DNA of 64,000 nucleotides, from contig NZ_FMHY01000002.1 of the NCBI RefSeq assembly GCF_900090225.1, positions 1,302,001-1,366,000 of the forward strand. Reading direction: 5' to 3'. A program made the position numbers and the translations under genes. This DNA comes from Micromonospora eburnea. GTDB taxonomy: Bacteria > Actinomycetota > Actinomycetes > Mycobacteriales > Micromonosporaceae. Of this stretch, positions 7,978 through 16,979 are shown in pieces (within the stretch, counting starts at the first letter, position 1; each line of letters starts with the position of its first letter). Below the pieces are notes generated by a model. It did not search any database, had not been told where the DNA came from, and worked only from the letters and a program-made list of their open reading frames with translations.

Positions 7978-8026
7978 GCGCGCAGAATGGCTCGCGTCGA
8001 GTCAGTTGCACAATCGGGAGGAAGTC

Positions 8027-8674
8027 GTGAACAAGGCCGAGCTCATCGAGGCGCTCGCCGTTCGCCTGGGGGACCGGAAGACGGCGACGGCCGCGCTCGA
8101 CGCGGTCCTCGCTGAGGTCCAGGCGGCGGTCACCAAGGGCGAGAAGGTGGCGATCACCGGATTCGGAGCGTTCGAAAAGCGTATTCGGGGTGCCCGAACA
8201 GCGCGCAACCCGCGGACAGGTGAGGCGGTGAAGGTCAAGAAGACCTCCGTTCCGACCTTCCGTCCGGGCGCTGGGTTCAAGGAGATGGTGGCCAGCGGCA
8301 AGGTGCCGAAGGCCACGGCCGCAGCCAAGAAGATTGCCGCCGCCGCGAAGACCACGGAAGCGAAGGCGGCCGGGGCCAAGGCGGCCGCGGCGAAGAAGAC
8401 CGCCGCGGCCGGCGCCGCCAAGAAGACCACGGCGGCGAAGGCCACCAAGACCACCGCCGCCAAGAAGGCCGCGCCGGCGAAGAAGGCCGCCCCGGCCAAG
8501 GCCGCGGCGGCGAAGAAGACCGCCGCCGCCAAGAAGACCACGGCGGCGAAGAAGACCACGGCGGCGAAGAAGACCGCCGCCGCCAAGAAGACCACCGCGG
8601 CGAAGAAGACCACCGCCGCCAAGAAGGCGCCGGCGAAGAAGGCGCCGGCCAGGAAGACCGCCGCCCGGCGTTGA
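8027..8674 (+). CDS. hupB: HU-family nucleoid protein with lysine/alanine-rich C-terminal tail
   Basis: A 215-residue two-part nucleoid protein. Residues 1-93 are a canonical HU domain ([14 protein letters not shown] at the start; [37 protein letters not shown] in the DNA-binding arm). The remainder is a histone-H1-like tail of [10 protein letters not shown] and APAKKA units. This matches actinobacterial HupB/HupS in length and shape. GTG at 8027 follows GGGAGGAAGTC. It lies between leuD and mutT1/ppk as in M. tuberculosis. The internally repetitive tail is prone to length change between strains. Confidence 0.95.
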   Translation: MNKAELIEALAVRLGDRKTATAALDAVLAEVQAAVTKGEKVAITGFGAFEKRIRGARTARNPRTGEAVKVKKTSVPTFRPGAGFKEMVASGKVPKATAAAKKIAAAAKTTEAKAAGAKAAAAKKTAAAGAAKKTTAAKATKTTAAKKAAPAKKAAPAKAAAAKKTAAAKKTTAAKKTTAAKKTAAAKKTTAAKKTTAAKKAPAKKAPARKTAARR

Positions 8675-8688
8675 CCGTCGCGGCCTGA

Positions 8689-8720
8689 GGGCGCCCACCG
8701 TTCGCGGTGGGCGCCCTTTT
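8689..8720 (+). terminator. Intrinsic terminator of hupB
   Basis: A perfect 12-bp stem (GGGCGCCCACCG, TTCG tetraloop, complement) is followed directly by TTTT. It is the clearest rho-independent terminator in the window. Confidence 0.92.
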
Positions 8721-8802
8721 CGTGGCTACGCGTTGACCCTCCAGGGGCCGGGCCCGCAGAATCCTCGTGCCGAACACCCCCTCGGTCACGAGAAGAGGCG
8801 TC

Positions 8803-10857
8803 GTGCGCCACCGCCATCTCCCCACCGTCGTGCTGGCCCTGGGCGTCGTGGTCCTGCTCGACCTGCTGCGGGTGTGGCTGCCCGCAATCATCACCATCTT
8901 CGGGCAGGCGGCCGACACCCCGGCTGAACTCCTCGGCGCCTTCGCGCTCGCCTGGTTCCTCGTCGCGTTCGCCGCTCCGCCGGTCGTACGCCGGCTCGGT
9001 CCCCGTCCGGTGGGTCTGGTCGCGGCCGGGGCGCTGGCCGCCGCCCGGCTCGCCCTGACCGCTGCGCCCGGCGGCCAGCCGCAGCTCTGGTTGGCCTGCG
9101 CCGGGCTGCTCGCCGGCCTGGTCTGGCTCGCCGCCACCGCCGCCCGCACCGACCGGCCGGTCCCCGGACTGGTGCTGGGCCTGGCGGGTAGCGCGGTCGG
9201 CCACGCGCTGCTCGGCACGGTGGACCTGGTCTGGCGGGACGGCTGGCTGGCGTGGCCGCTCAGCACGCTGCTGGTCGGGGCGTTTCTGGCCGCCCAGACG
9301 CGTTCCGTACCGCCGATCGGGGCGACGGGGGCACCGAGCGGCCGGGGTGGCGTACGAGCCTGGCTGTTGGCCGGTCCGGCGATGCTGCTGGCCGGTCAGG
9401 TGGCGCTCTCCCCGGCACTGTGGAGCACCGCCGAGTCCTACGGCCATGTCTCGCGGGGCTTCGGGCCAAGCTCGTCGGACTTCCCCGGGCTCGGCCTGCC
9501 GCCGGAACACGTTTCGGCCTTCGCCCCGCTGGCGGCCGGGTTGTTCCTCTGGGCGGCGTTCACCCGGCCACCGCGGGGCCTCGCGCGGGCGCTCTGGCCG
9601 GGCGCGTTGCTGGCCGGAGCGGTGCTCTTCGCCGCCGGCTGGGCCGGTTGGCTGCGGCCGGCGTACGTGCTCGTCGCCGCGGGTCTCGCCGGTTGTCTCG
9701 CGCTCGCCGACACCCATCCCGTCGGCGCGACCCGCGCGAACATTCCGGCTGGCGGGCACGGTGCGGATGGCGCCGACAACGGGACCGACCCGGGCGTGGA
9801 TGCCGGGATCCTCCCGGGCCACGGTGGCGGCCGAGGCTCGGCGCGGCCCCTGACCCGCACCGGACGGCCGGCCCCCGGCTGCTCGCGGCGCGGCTACGCC
9901 GCCGTCGGCGGGATGCTGCTCTTCGCCGTCTCGTCGATCGTCTACTACGCGGCCTACGACCTCGGCTACCCCAACGGGTGGGTGCCGGTGGGGGTGGCCG
10001 TACTCGTCGCCGTGGCCGCCGTCACCGGGCGGCCCGCCGCGCCGCCCGCCCTGTCGGGCGCGGCACTGGCCTGGGCGTTCATCGGGGTCACGCTGCTGAC
10101 CTTCGTGGCCGGTGAGATCCACCGACCGGTGCCGACGGCTGCGCCGGGCGGCGGATCGCCGGGAAGCGTACGGGTGGTGGCGTACAACATCCGGATGGGT
10201 TTCGGGCTGGACGGGCGGCTCGACCTCGACGGACTGGCCCGGGCGGTCAGCGGGGAACGACCCGACGTGGTGCTGCTCAGCGAGGTGGACCGGGGCTGGC
10301 TGCTCAACGGCGGCCACGACACGCTCGCGCTGCTGGCCCGACGGCTGCGGATGCCGTACGTCTTCGCACCCGCGGCCGATCCGCTGTGGGGGGACGCGGT
10401 GCTGAGCCGTTTCCCGGTGCGGTCCGGCCGGACCCGACCCCTCGCCCCGCACGGCGCGCCGACCGGGGCGCAGGCCCTCGGCGTCACGCTCGACCTCGGC
10501 GGGCGGGAACTCGCCGTGGTCGCCACCCACCTGCAACCGCCGCCCGGGCAGGGGCCGGTGGCCCAGGCCCGCGAGGTCGCCGCCTTCGCCACCCGGTACG
10601 CGGCCGGTCGTCCGCTGGTGCTGGCCGGCGATCTGAACACCGAGCCCGGCGAGCCGGCGTTCGGCGAGTTCACCCGGGCCGGTCTGGTCGACGCCCTGGC
10701 CACGGCCCGCCCGCTGCCGACCAGCCCGGCCGACGACCCGCGCGAGCAGATCGACCACGTTCTCGTCTCGCCCGGCGTCGCCGCCAGCGCGGTGACGGCA
10801 CCGCGTACCACGGCCAGCGACCACCTGCCGGTCGCGGTGACCCTGGCCCTGCCCTAG
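8803..10857 (+). CDS. Polytopic membrane protein with C-terminal endonuclease/exonuclease/phosphatase domain
   Basis: A protein of about 684 residues. The first two thirds are hydrophobic, with roughly ten predicted membrane segments. A polar loop near residues 310-355 separates the last of them. The C-terminal part (from about 455) is an EEP-superfamily domain: VVAYNIRMGFG, DVVLLSEVD, GDLNTEPGEPAF, EQIDHVLVSPG and ASDHLPVAVTL hold the metal and catalytic Asn, Glu, Asp and His residues. GTG at 8803 is preferred because AGAAGAGG lies 5 bases upstream; GTG at 8767 is an alternative. It probably cleaves a phosphodiester or phosphomonoester outside the membrane; the substrate is unknown. Confidence 0.8.
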   Translation: MRHRHLPTVVLALGVVVLLDLLRVWLPAIITIFGQAADTPAELLGAFALAWFLVAFAAPPVVRRLGPRPVGLVAAGALAAARLALTAAPGGQPQLWLACAGLLAGLVWLAATAARTDRPVPGLVLGLAGSAVGHALLGTVDLVWRDGWLAWPLSTLLVGAFLAAQTRSVPPIGATGAPSGRGGVRAWLLAGPAMLLAGQVALSPALWSTAESYGHVSRGFGPSSSDFPGLGLPPEHVSAFAPLAAGLFLWAAFTRPPRGLARALWPGALLAGAVLFAAGWAGWLRPAYVLVAAGLAGCLALADTHPVGATRANIPAGGHGADGADNGTDPGVDAGILPGHGGGRGSARPLTRTGRPAPGCSRRGYAAVGGMLLFAVSSIVYYAAYDLGYPNGWVPVGVAVLVAVAAVTGRPAAPPALSGAALAWAFIGVTLLTFVAGEIHRPVPTAAPGGGSPGSVRVVAYNIRMGFGLDGRLDLDGLARAVSGERPDVVLLSEVDRGWLLNGGHDTLALLARRLRMPYVFAPAADPLWGDAVLSRFPVRSGRTRPLAPHGAPTGAQALGVTLDLGGRELAVVATHLQPPPGQGPVAQAREVAAFATRYAAGRPLVLAGDLNTEPGEPAFGEFTRAGLVDALATARPLPTSPADDPREQIDHVLVSPGVAASAVTAPRTTASDHLPVAVTLALP

Positions 10858-10876
10858 CCTCGCCGCCCGAATTCGG

Positions 10877-10930
10877 TGTTAACAAGGGGACCTGGCTCTA
10901 CCAGAGGCGTTAACAGGGGGCCCCTCCTTA
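10877..10930. repeat. GGGGCCCCCTGTTAAC element, copy 1
   Basis: Read on the minus strand, the element begins TAAGGAGGGGCCCCCTGTTA and continues ACGCCTC, then a second arm with GGTCCCC and GTTAACA. Its first triplet is the TAA stop of mutT1. It has two relatives in the window, at 47278 and 58353. It lies between two convergent genes. Confidence 0.8.
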
Positions 10931-11809
10931 CAGGCGGTCGGCGGCGAGGAGGCGGTCGCCGGTGAAGGCGAGCAGCCAGCCGCCGCCCTTGGCGGTGGTG
11001 AAGTCGTCTGCCCGGCCGGTCAGCCGCTCCAGCAGGCCCGGGATCACCTTGCCCTGGCTGCACACGGCGACCGGTTCGCCGGCGACGGCCAGCGTGGTGA
11101 TGAGCGCCGCGGCGGCGAGGACGCACTCGTCCGGCTGCTGGCCGGGCTTTGGCTCGTCCAGGTCGCCGGTCACCTCGATCGGCAGGTCCAGCAGGGCGGC
11201 GGCCGGATCGAGGGTCTGCACGCAGCGGCGGGCCGAGGCGGCGAGCAGGCGTACCGGGCGGACCACGGCCACCAGGTCGGCCAGCGTCCGCGCCTGCGCC
11301 CAGCCCTGGGCGTCCAGCGGCCGGCCGTGGTCCGGGCCGGTCCAGGTGCCCCGCTTGCCGGCGTGCCCGTGCCGGACCAGCAGCACGGTGCCGGTCACCG
11401 GCGGCAGCGCCGCGAACGCGGCGATCACCTCGGCGTCGTGCGGGTAGCTGACCCGGCGTACCGCCTCGTCGACCCCGAGCCAGCGCACCTCGTCGACCTC
11501 GGTGTCGGGCTGGAAGCCGCCGGTCGCGGCGGCCCGCATCGACCAGTAGTCGACCGCCTTCGGCCGCCCCTCGCTGCGGTAGTGGACGGTGGGCAGGCGT
11601 ACCTGCGGCACGGCCCGGACGTCGGTCTCCTCGGCGACCTCGCGTACGGCGGCCCGCAGCGAGTGCTCTCCGGCGTCCAGCTTGCCCTTGGGCAGCGACC
11701 AGTCGTCGTACCGGGGGCGGTGCACCAGGCACACCTCGACGCCGTCCGCCCCCGGGCGCCAGGCCACCCCGCCCGCTGCCCGGATCCGCACCGGCTCCTC
11801 GTCCGTCAC
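10928..11809 (-). CDS. mutT1: NUDIX hydrolase fused to histidine phosphatase domain (MutT1 type)
   Basis: A 293-residue two-domain protein. The N-terminal NUDIX domain (residues 5-135) has box GKLDAGEHSLRAAVREVAEE. The box ends EETD rather than the usual EETG. The C-terminal histidine phosphatase domain (from about 140) has VLLVRHGHAGKRG and a second conserved region SARRCVQTL. Mycobacterial MutT1, with this architecture, degrades 8-oxo-dGTP and diadenosine polyphosphates. It follows ppk by 40 bases on the same strand, as in M. tuberculosis, so the two are probably an operon. Its TAA stop is supplied by the repeat element. Confidence 0.9.
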   Translation of the reverse strand: MTDEEPVRIRAAGGVAWRPGADGVEVCLVHRPRYDDWSLPKGKLDAGEHSLRAAVREVAEETDVRAVPQVRLPTVHYRSEGRPKAVDYWSMRAAATGGFQPDTEVDEVRWLGVDEAVRRVSYPHDAEVIAAFAALPPVTGTVLLVRHGHAGKRGTWTGPDHGRPLDAQGWAQARTLADLVAVVRPVRLLAASARRCVQTLDPAAALLDLPIEVTGDLDEPKPGQQPDECVLAAAALITTLAVAGEPVAVCSQGKVIPGLLERLTGRADDFTTAKGGGWLLAFTGDRLLAADRL

Positions 11810-11849
11810 CCGCTCACCGTAAGCCCGGTCCGAGCCGACCGTGGCCCGC

Positions 11850-14153
11850 TCACCCCGCCGTCCCGCCCACCCGGTGCAGCAGCAGGTCCTGCAGGTGCGT
11901 CAGCGGCTCGTCGGGGGTGCCGGTACGCCGGCTCCAGCTACCGTCCCCGGCCAGCTCGAACGCGTCCACCTCCGGGCTGAACGCGGCGGTCAACACGTAG
12001 TCGAGTTCGGCCCGGGCCACCGGGTCGCTCACCTGTACCAGCGCCTCCACCCGGCGGTCCAGGTTGCGGTGCATCAGGTCGGACGAGCCCATCCAGAACT
12101 CGCCGTCGCCGTTGTTGCCGAACCGGAAGATGCGCGAGTGCTCCAGGAACCGGCCGAGGATCGAGCGGACCCGGATGTTCTCCGACAGCCCCGGCACCCC
12201 TGGCCGCAGCGTGCACATGCCCCGGATCAGCAGGTCGACGTGCACGCCGGCCTGGGAGGCCCGGTACAGCGCGTCGGTGATCTCCTCGTCCACCAGGGCG
12301 TTCACCTTGAACTGCACCAGGCCCGGCATGCCGAGCCGGACGTGCGCGATCTCCCGCTCGATCCGCTCGATCAGGCCACTGCGGATGCCCTGCGGTGCCA
12401 CCAGCAGTCGCCGGTACGCGGTCTGCCGGCTGTAGCCGGTGAGCACGTTGAACAGGTCGGTCAGGTCGGCGCCGATCTCCGGATCGGCGGTGAGCATGCC
12501 GAAGTCCTCGTAGGTCCGGGCGGTCTTCGGGTGGTAGTTGCCGGTGCCGATGTGGCAGTAGCGGCGGATCTGGTTGCCCTCCTGGCGTACCACCAGGGCG
12601 GTCTTGCAGTGCGTCTTCAAACCGACCAGGCCGTAGACGACGTGGCAGCCGGCGCGTTCCAGGGTGCGGGCCCAGCCGATGTTCGCCACCTCGTCGAAGC
12701 GCGCCTTCAACTCGACCAGCACCACCACCTGCTTGCCGGCGGCGGCCGCGTCGACCAGCGCGTCCACGATCGGGGAATCGCCGCTGGTGCGGTAGAGGGT
12801 CTGCTTGATGGCCAGCACGCCCGGGTCGGCGGCGGCCTGCTCGATGAAGCGCTGCACGCTGGTGGCGAACGAGTGGTACGGGTGGTGCACCAGCACGTCC
12901 CCGTCGCGCAGGGTGGCGAAGACGCTGCGCGGCACCTCGCCCTCGGTGAGCCGGGGGTGGGTGGCCGGCACGAACGGCGGGTCCTTGAGCTCGGGGCGGT
13001 CGGCCTCGCCGTACACCTGCCAGAGCGCGGAGAGGTCCAGCAGGCCGGGCACCCGTAGCACCTCCTGGTCGTGCATGTCCAGCTCCCGGACGAGCAGCTC
13101 CAGCATCCGGTCGGAGATCGAGGCGGCCACCTCCAGCCGGACCGGCGGGCCGAAGCGCCGCCGGGCCAGCTCCCGTTCGAGCGCCTGGAGCAGGTCCTCG
13201 TCGCGGTCCTCGTCCACCTCCACCTCGGCGTTGCGGGTCACCCGGAACAGGTGGCACTCCACCACCTGCATCCCGGAGAAGAGCTGCCCGAGATGCACCG
13301 AGATGAGGTCCTCCACCGGGATGAAGCAGACGCCGGGCGCGTCCCGGGCCACCCGGACGAACCGGGGCACGTTGTTGGGCACCTTCACCCGCGCGAACAG
13401 CTCCGAACCACCGTCCGGCTCGCGCACCGACACGGCGAGGTTCAACGACCGTCCCGAGATGTACGGGAACGGGTGCGCCGGGTCCACCGCGAGCGGGGTG
13501 AGCACCGGGAAGATGTGCTCCCGGAACCAGGTACGCAGCCGCTCCCGTTCCGGGTCGTCCAGCTCGGCCCAGCGCAGGATCCGGATGTCCTCCTCGGCCA
13601 GCCTCGGCAGCACGTCGTCGACGAAGCAGTTGGCCTGCCGGGCGACCAGGTCGGCGGCCTTCGCCGCGATCAGCTCCAGCTGGGTACGCAGCGGCAGCCG
13701 GTCGCCGCCGCGTACCGGCAGGCCGGCGGAGAGCCGGCGCTTCAGCCCGGCCACCCGCACCATGTAGAACTCGTCCAGGTTGCTGGCGAAGATGGCCAGG
13801 AACTTCACCCGCTCCAGCAGCGGGGTACGCGGGTCCTCGGCCAGCGCCAGCACTCGGGCGTTGAAGTCGAGCCAGGAGAGTTCCCGGTTGAGGAACCGGT
13901 CCTCGGGCAGCGGCTGCGCCGCCGCCCGCTCGGCGTACGGGCCCGGGCCCTCGACCGGGTCGAGCGCCTCCTCCAGGCCCGCGGAGGCGGCCGCGGCGTC
14001 CAGGTCCGCCGGGTCGACGGCGAGGTCCTCCTCCGGCGCGCGGACCCGGCGGAACCGGCCGTCGGCGCCCCGGGCCGGGATGCCGTTGCGGGGCGACTCG
14101 GGGTCGGGGATGTGCTGCGTGCTCTCGGGCTGCTCGCGAGGGGTGCTCACCAC
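11850..14153 (-). CDS. ppk: Polyphosphate kinase 1
   Basis: A 767-residue PPK1 that makes polyphosphate from ATP. The domain order is intact after a polar 85-residue N-terminal extension: N domain ([23 protein letters not shown]), head domain, then the C1/C2 phospholipase-D-like core. Active-site stretches are [30 protein letters not shown] and [21 protein letters not shown] with the autophosphorylated His. GTG at 14153 or the adjacent GTG at 14150 could be the start. It heads the ppk-mutT1 operon; the region upstream is divergent to no gene and short. Confidence 0.96.
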   Translation of the reverse strand: MVSTPREQPESTQHIPDPESPRNGIPARGADGRFRRVRAPEEDLAVDPADLDAAAASAGLEEALDPVEGPGPYAERAAAQPLPEDRFLNRELSWLDFNARVLALAEDPRTPLLERVKFLAIFASNLDEFYMVRVAGLKRRLSAGLPVRGGDRLPLRTQLELIAAKAADLVARQANCFVDDVLPRLAEEDIRILRWAELDDPERERLRTWFREHIFPVLTPLAVDPAHPFPYISGRSLNLAVSVREPDGGSELFARVKVPNNVPRFVRVARDAPGVCFIPVEDLISVHLGQLFSGMQVVECHLFRVTRNAEVEVDEDRDEDLLQALERELARRRFGPPVRLEVAASISDRMLELLVRELDMHDQEVLRVPGLLDLSALWQVYGEADRPELKDPPFVPATHPRLTEGEVPRSVFATLRDGDVLVHHPYHSFATSVQRFIEQAAADPGVLAIKQTLYRTSGDSPIVDALVDAAAAGKQVVVLVELKARFDEVANIGWARTLERAGCHVVYGLVGLKTHCKTALVVRQEGNQIRRYCHIGTGNYHPKTARTYEDFGMLTADPEIGADLTDLFNVLTGYSRQTAYRRLLVAPQGIRSGLIERIEREIAHVRLGMPGLVQFKVNALVDEEITDALYRASQAGVHVDLLIRGMCTLRPGVPGLSENIRVRSILGRFLEHSRIFRFGNNGDGEFWMGSSDLMHRNLDRRVEALVQVSDPVARAELDYVLTAAFSPEVDAFELAGDGSWSRRTGTPDEPLTHLQDLLLHRVGGTAG

Positions 14154-14204
14154 CTCATGATTCCCCGATTGCGGTGAACGGAAAATGAACTCGGGGCAGG
14201 TTGC

Positions 14205-15044
14205 TCAGGCCATCGTCGGCAACGTCACGCGGACGATCTCGCCCGCCGCGTCCCGTTCGATCCGGACCCGCTGGCCGAGCCGGAGCAGCCGCAGCCCGGA
14301 GGCGTCGAAGGCGCGGGCCGGGAAGGGCAGCTCGGTGCCGTCGTCCAGGAGCAGCACGCCGCTGCGGGTCGACGCGTCGTAGGTGGCCACCGTGCCCTGC
14401 ATGCCAGCACCGTACCCGAGCGGTCCGCCGAGCAGTCCCGCCGTGCGCGGACCGGGGCTCAGCCGCGCGACAGCGGCCAGGTCGGCGGCGGTGTCCACGT
14501 CCCGGCGCAGGGTCGGCCAGTCGCCGCGCAGCGGCAGCGCCCCGCTCGCCGCGTGCGCCGCCGCCGAGCCCATCCCGAACCGGGGGTCCAGCGGCACCCC
14601 GGCCGGCGCGGCGAGCAGCACGGTGCCGCTGCCCGGGGCGTCGGCCACGAACCCGCGTACCCCGGGCGGGCCGGTCGGGACGGCCCGCAGCGCCGCGGCC
14701 AGCTCGGCCGGTCGCAGCGCGGGCAGGTCGGCGGTGAGGCCGGCCACCGCGGCGCGCGGGCCGGCGACCGCCGCGCCCCGCCGGAACGCGGCGTTCAACC
14801 CGCCGGCCGGGTCCGGCAGCACCCGCGCGCCGGCCGCCGTCGCCTCCGCGGCCACCCGCGCGTCGTCGCTGACCACCAGGATCTCGCCGACGGCCGGGCA
14901 GGTCCGCACCGCGCGGACCGTGTCGGCCACCAGCGCCAACGCCAGCTCCTCATGGGGTACGGCGGGCAGCGCGCCCCGCAGGCGGCTCTTCGCCGCCCCG
15001 AGGCGCTTCACCGGCATCACCACGGTCCAGGTCGGCTCGGGCAC
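14205..15044 (-). CDS. fbiD: 2-phospho-L-lactate/phosphoenolpyruvate guanylyltransferase (CofC/FbiD) with C-terminal cold-shock-like OB domain
   Basis: A 279-residue protein. Residues 1-214 are a CofC/FbiD nucleotidyltransferase of coenzyme F420 synthesis: VVMPVKRLGAAKSRLRGAL at the N-terminus, EILVVSDDARVAAEA, GLTADLPALRP, and LRRDVDTAADLAAVARL near the end. After LLGGPLGYGAG the frame runs without a stop into about 65 residues (MQGTVATYDASTRSGVLLLD...) resembling a cold-shock OB domain. This could be a fusion. Alternatively, a nested in-frame gene may start at ATG 14402, though no good ribosome binding site precedes that ATG. GTG at 15044 is the start. Confidence 0.85.
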   Translation of the reverse strand: MPEPTWTVVMPVKRLGAAKSRLRGALPAVPHEELALALVADTVRAVRTCPAVGEILVVSDDARVAAEATAAGARVLPDPAGGLNAAFRRGAAVAGPRAAVAGLTADLPALRPAELAAALRAVPTGPPGVRGFVADAPGSGTVLLAAPAGVPLDPRFGMGSAAAHAASGALPLRGDWPTLRRDVDTAADLAAVARLSPGPRTAGLLGGPLGYGAGMQGTVATYDASTRSGVLLLDDGTELPFPARAFDASGLRLLRLGQRVRIERDAAGEIVRVTLPTMA

Positions 15045-15150
15045 GTGACCATCCTGCCAGTCGGACGGCGGTACCCTCACTGGCCGGACCCAGGGCGAGC
15101 AGGCATGATTTCGTCGCGGGCGTGTGGGTCGGGCGATTCGAGGAGGCAGG

Positions 15151-15885
15151 GTGGCACCGCGGAGGCTCGGGTTCTGGCAGTGGCTGGCCGTGGTGCTGGT
15201 CAAGCCGCCGTTGAACGTCTGGACGCGGCGCACCTGGCGGGGCATGGAGCACCTGCGCCACCCCGGCGGCATCATCATCGTGCCGAACCACGTCGGGCAC
15301 ACCGATCCGCTGGTCGCCGCGCACTTCGTCCACGACGCCGGGCGCTGGCCGCAGTTTCTGGGCAAGGCCAGCCTGTTCCGGATACCGGTGATCGGCTGGA
15401 TCCTGTACCGGTGCAAGCAGATCCCGGTGGAGCGCGGCACCGTCGAGGCGGCCAAGTCGCTGGACAAACTGGTCGCCGCGGTGCAGGCGGGCGGCGCGGT
15501 GGTGATCTACCCGGAGGGGACGATCACCCGCGAACCGGACCTCTGGCCGATGCGGGGCAAGACCGGGGCGGCCCGGCTGGCGCTGGCCACCGGCGCGCCG
15601 GTGATCCCGGTCGCCATGTGGGGGCCGGAGAGGATGTTCGAGCCGCGTACCGGCCGGCTCAGCCTGCGCCCGCGGATCCCGGTGACCGTGGTGGCCGGGC
15701 CGCCGGTCGACCTGAGCCGCTGGGCGGACGCCACCCCGTCCCGGGCGGTGCTGGAGGAGATGACCGACACGATCATGCTGCGGATCCGGGACATGGTCGC
15801 CGAGATCCGTGGCGGCACCCCGCCGCCGCTGTGGGAGCGTCCCGCCCGGACCCGTACCCCCGGCAAGGGCGAGGCGACGGAATGA
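15151..15885 (+). CDS. plsC: 1-acyl-sn-glycerol-3-phosphate acyltransferase (PlsC family)
   Basis: A 244-residue acyltransferase of the PlsC family, which acylates lysophosphatidate in phospholipid synthesis. The catalytic NHVGHTD motif is near residue 48, with FLGKASLFRIPVIGW following and the VVIYPEGTITRE block near residue 122. GTG at 15151 follows GAGGAGGCAGG. The stop is joined by an ATGA overlap to a 27-codon mini-ORF, which in turn overlaps gpsA. PlsC and GpsA both act in glycerolipid synthesis, which makes coordinated translation plausible. Confidence 0.93.
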   Translation: MAPRRLGFWQWLAVVLVKPPLNVWTRRTWRGMEHLRHPGGIIIVPNHVGHTDPLVAAHFVHDAGRWPQFLGKASLFRIPVIGWILYRCKQIPVERGTVEAAKSLDKLVAAVQAGGAVVIYPEGTITREPDLWPMRGKTGAARLALATGAPVIPVAMWGPERMFEPRTGRLSLRPRIPVTVVAGPPVDLSRWADATPSRAVLEEMTDTIMLRIRDMVAEIRGGTPPPLWERPARTRTPGKGEATE

Positions 15886-15965
15886 GCGAGCGGGGCGAGC
15901 GAATCGGCCGGCTCGGTGCGGTGGTGCCGCATGGCGTCGCCGACCGTAGGGAGGCGACGGCATGA
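15882..15965 (+). CDS. 27-residue mini-ORF in a repeated translational-coupling cassette, copy 1
   Basis: The ORF starts ATGAGCGAGCGGGGC, with its ATG overlapping the plsC stop (ATGA). It ends GGGAGGCGACGGCATGA, with its stop overlapping the gpsA ATG (ATGA). The encoded peptide begins [11 protein letters not shown] and ends VADRREATA. An 84-bp relative with no indels and 74 identical bases lies at 47820-47903 on the other strand before the universal stress protein gene, followed by a shortened one. The GGGAGG near its 3' end serves as the ribosome binding site for gpsA. Whether the peptide itself matters is unknown. Confidence 0.7.
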   Translation: MSERGERIGRLGAVVPHGVADRREATA

Positions 15966-16969
15966 GTGGGCATGTCGCGGTGCTGGGGGCGGGGTCGTGG
16001 GGTACGGCGTTCGCCAAGATCCTCGCGGACGCCGGCCGGGACGTGACGATCCTGGCCCGGCGGCAGTCGGTGGCCGAGGTGATCCGGACCGAGCGCCGCA
16101 ATCCGGACTACCTGCCGGGCGTGCGGCTGCCCGACCGGGTCACCGCGACCGGCGACGCCGAGGAGGCGATCGTCGGGGCGGAGGTGGTGGTGCTCTCGGT
16201 GCCGTCGCAGACGCTGCGCGGCAACCTCGCCGGGTGGACCCCGTACCTGGCCCCCGACGCCACGCTGGTCTCCCTGATGAAGGGCATCGAGCTGGGCACC
16301 ACCAAGCGGATGAGCCAGGTGATCATGGAGACCGCCGGGGTGCCGGCCGACCGGGTGGTGGTCGTCTCCGGGCCCAACCTGGCCCCGGAGATCGCCGCCG
16401 AGCAGCCCGCCGCGACCGTGGTCGCCGGCACCGACAGCCGGCGGGCCGCCCTCGTCCAGTCGTCGATCCGGACGCCGTACTTCCGCCCGTACACCAACGA
16501 CGACGTGATCGGCTGCGAGCTGGGCGGAGCGGTGAAGAACGTGATCGCCCTGGCGTACGGGATCGCCACCGCGATGGGCTTCGGCGACAACACCCGGGCC
16601 ATGCTGATGACCCGGGGTCTGGCCGAGACCGCCCGGCTGGGCGTGGCGCTCGGCGCCGACCCGATCACCTTCGCCGGGCTGGCCGGCATGGGCGACCTGG
16701 TCGCCTCCTGTTCCTCCCCGCTGGCCCGGAACCGGACCTTCGGCGAGCACCTGGGCCGGGGGGAGACCCTGGAACAGGCGCAGGCGGCCACCCGGCAGAC
16801 CGCCGAGGGCGTGAAGAGCTGCCTGTCCATCCGGGACCTGGCCCGGGCGAACGGCGTGGAGATGCCGATCACCGAGCAGATCGAGCGGATCTGCCACGAG
16901 GGGATGGACCCACGGCTCGCCGTGGACGCCCTGATGAGCCGGACCGCGAAGCCCGAGTCCTACGAGTGA
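15962..16969 (+). CDS. gpsA: NAD(P)H-dependent glycerol-3-phosphate dehydrogenase
   Basis: A 335-residue enzyme reducing dihydroxyacetone phosphate to sn-glycerol 3-phosphate for phospholipid synthesis. The N-terminal Rossmann motif [19 protein letters not shown] is at residues 6-24. [34 protein letters not shown] and the catalytic Lys region [24 protein letters not shown] are all intact, and length is normal. Its ATG and ribosome binding site come from the mini-ORF cassette. The next gene starts 10 bases after its stop. Confidence 0.97.
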   Translation: MSGHVAVLGAGSWGTAFAKILADAGRDVTILARRQSVAEVIRTERRNPDYLPGVRLPDRVTATGDAEEAIVGAEVVVLSVPSQTLRGNLAGWTPYLAPDATLVSLMKGIELGTTKRMSQVIMETAGVPADRVVVVSGPNLAPEIAAEQPAATVVAGTDSRRAALVQSSIRTPYFRPYTNDDVIGCELGGAVKNVIALAYGIATAMGFGDNTRAMLMTRGLAETARLGVALGADPITFAGLAGMGDLVASCSSPLARNRTFGEHLGRGETLEQAQAATRQTAEGVKSCLSIRDLARANGVEMPITEQIERICHEGMDPRLAVDALMSRTAKPESYE

Positions 16970-16979
16970 GGCGGGAATC

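Noticed and set aside
8669..8720. Possible CRISPR or tandem-repeat array at hupB
   Set aside because: The repeats are codon-level duplications inside the HU tail, without spacers. The following palindrome is a plain rho-independent terminator.
8334..8927. Long Pro/Arg-rich ORF on the plus strand over the hupB tail
   Set aside because: It is the shadow of the [10 protein letters not shown] repeats in another frame, and its composition is an artefact of the GC-rich Lys/Ala codons.
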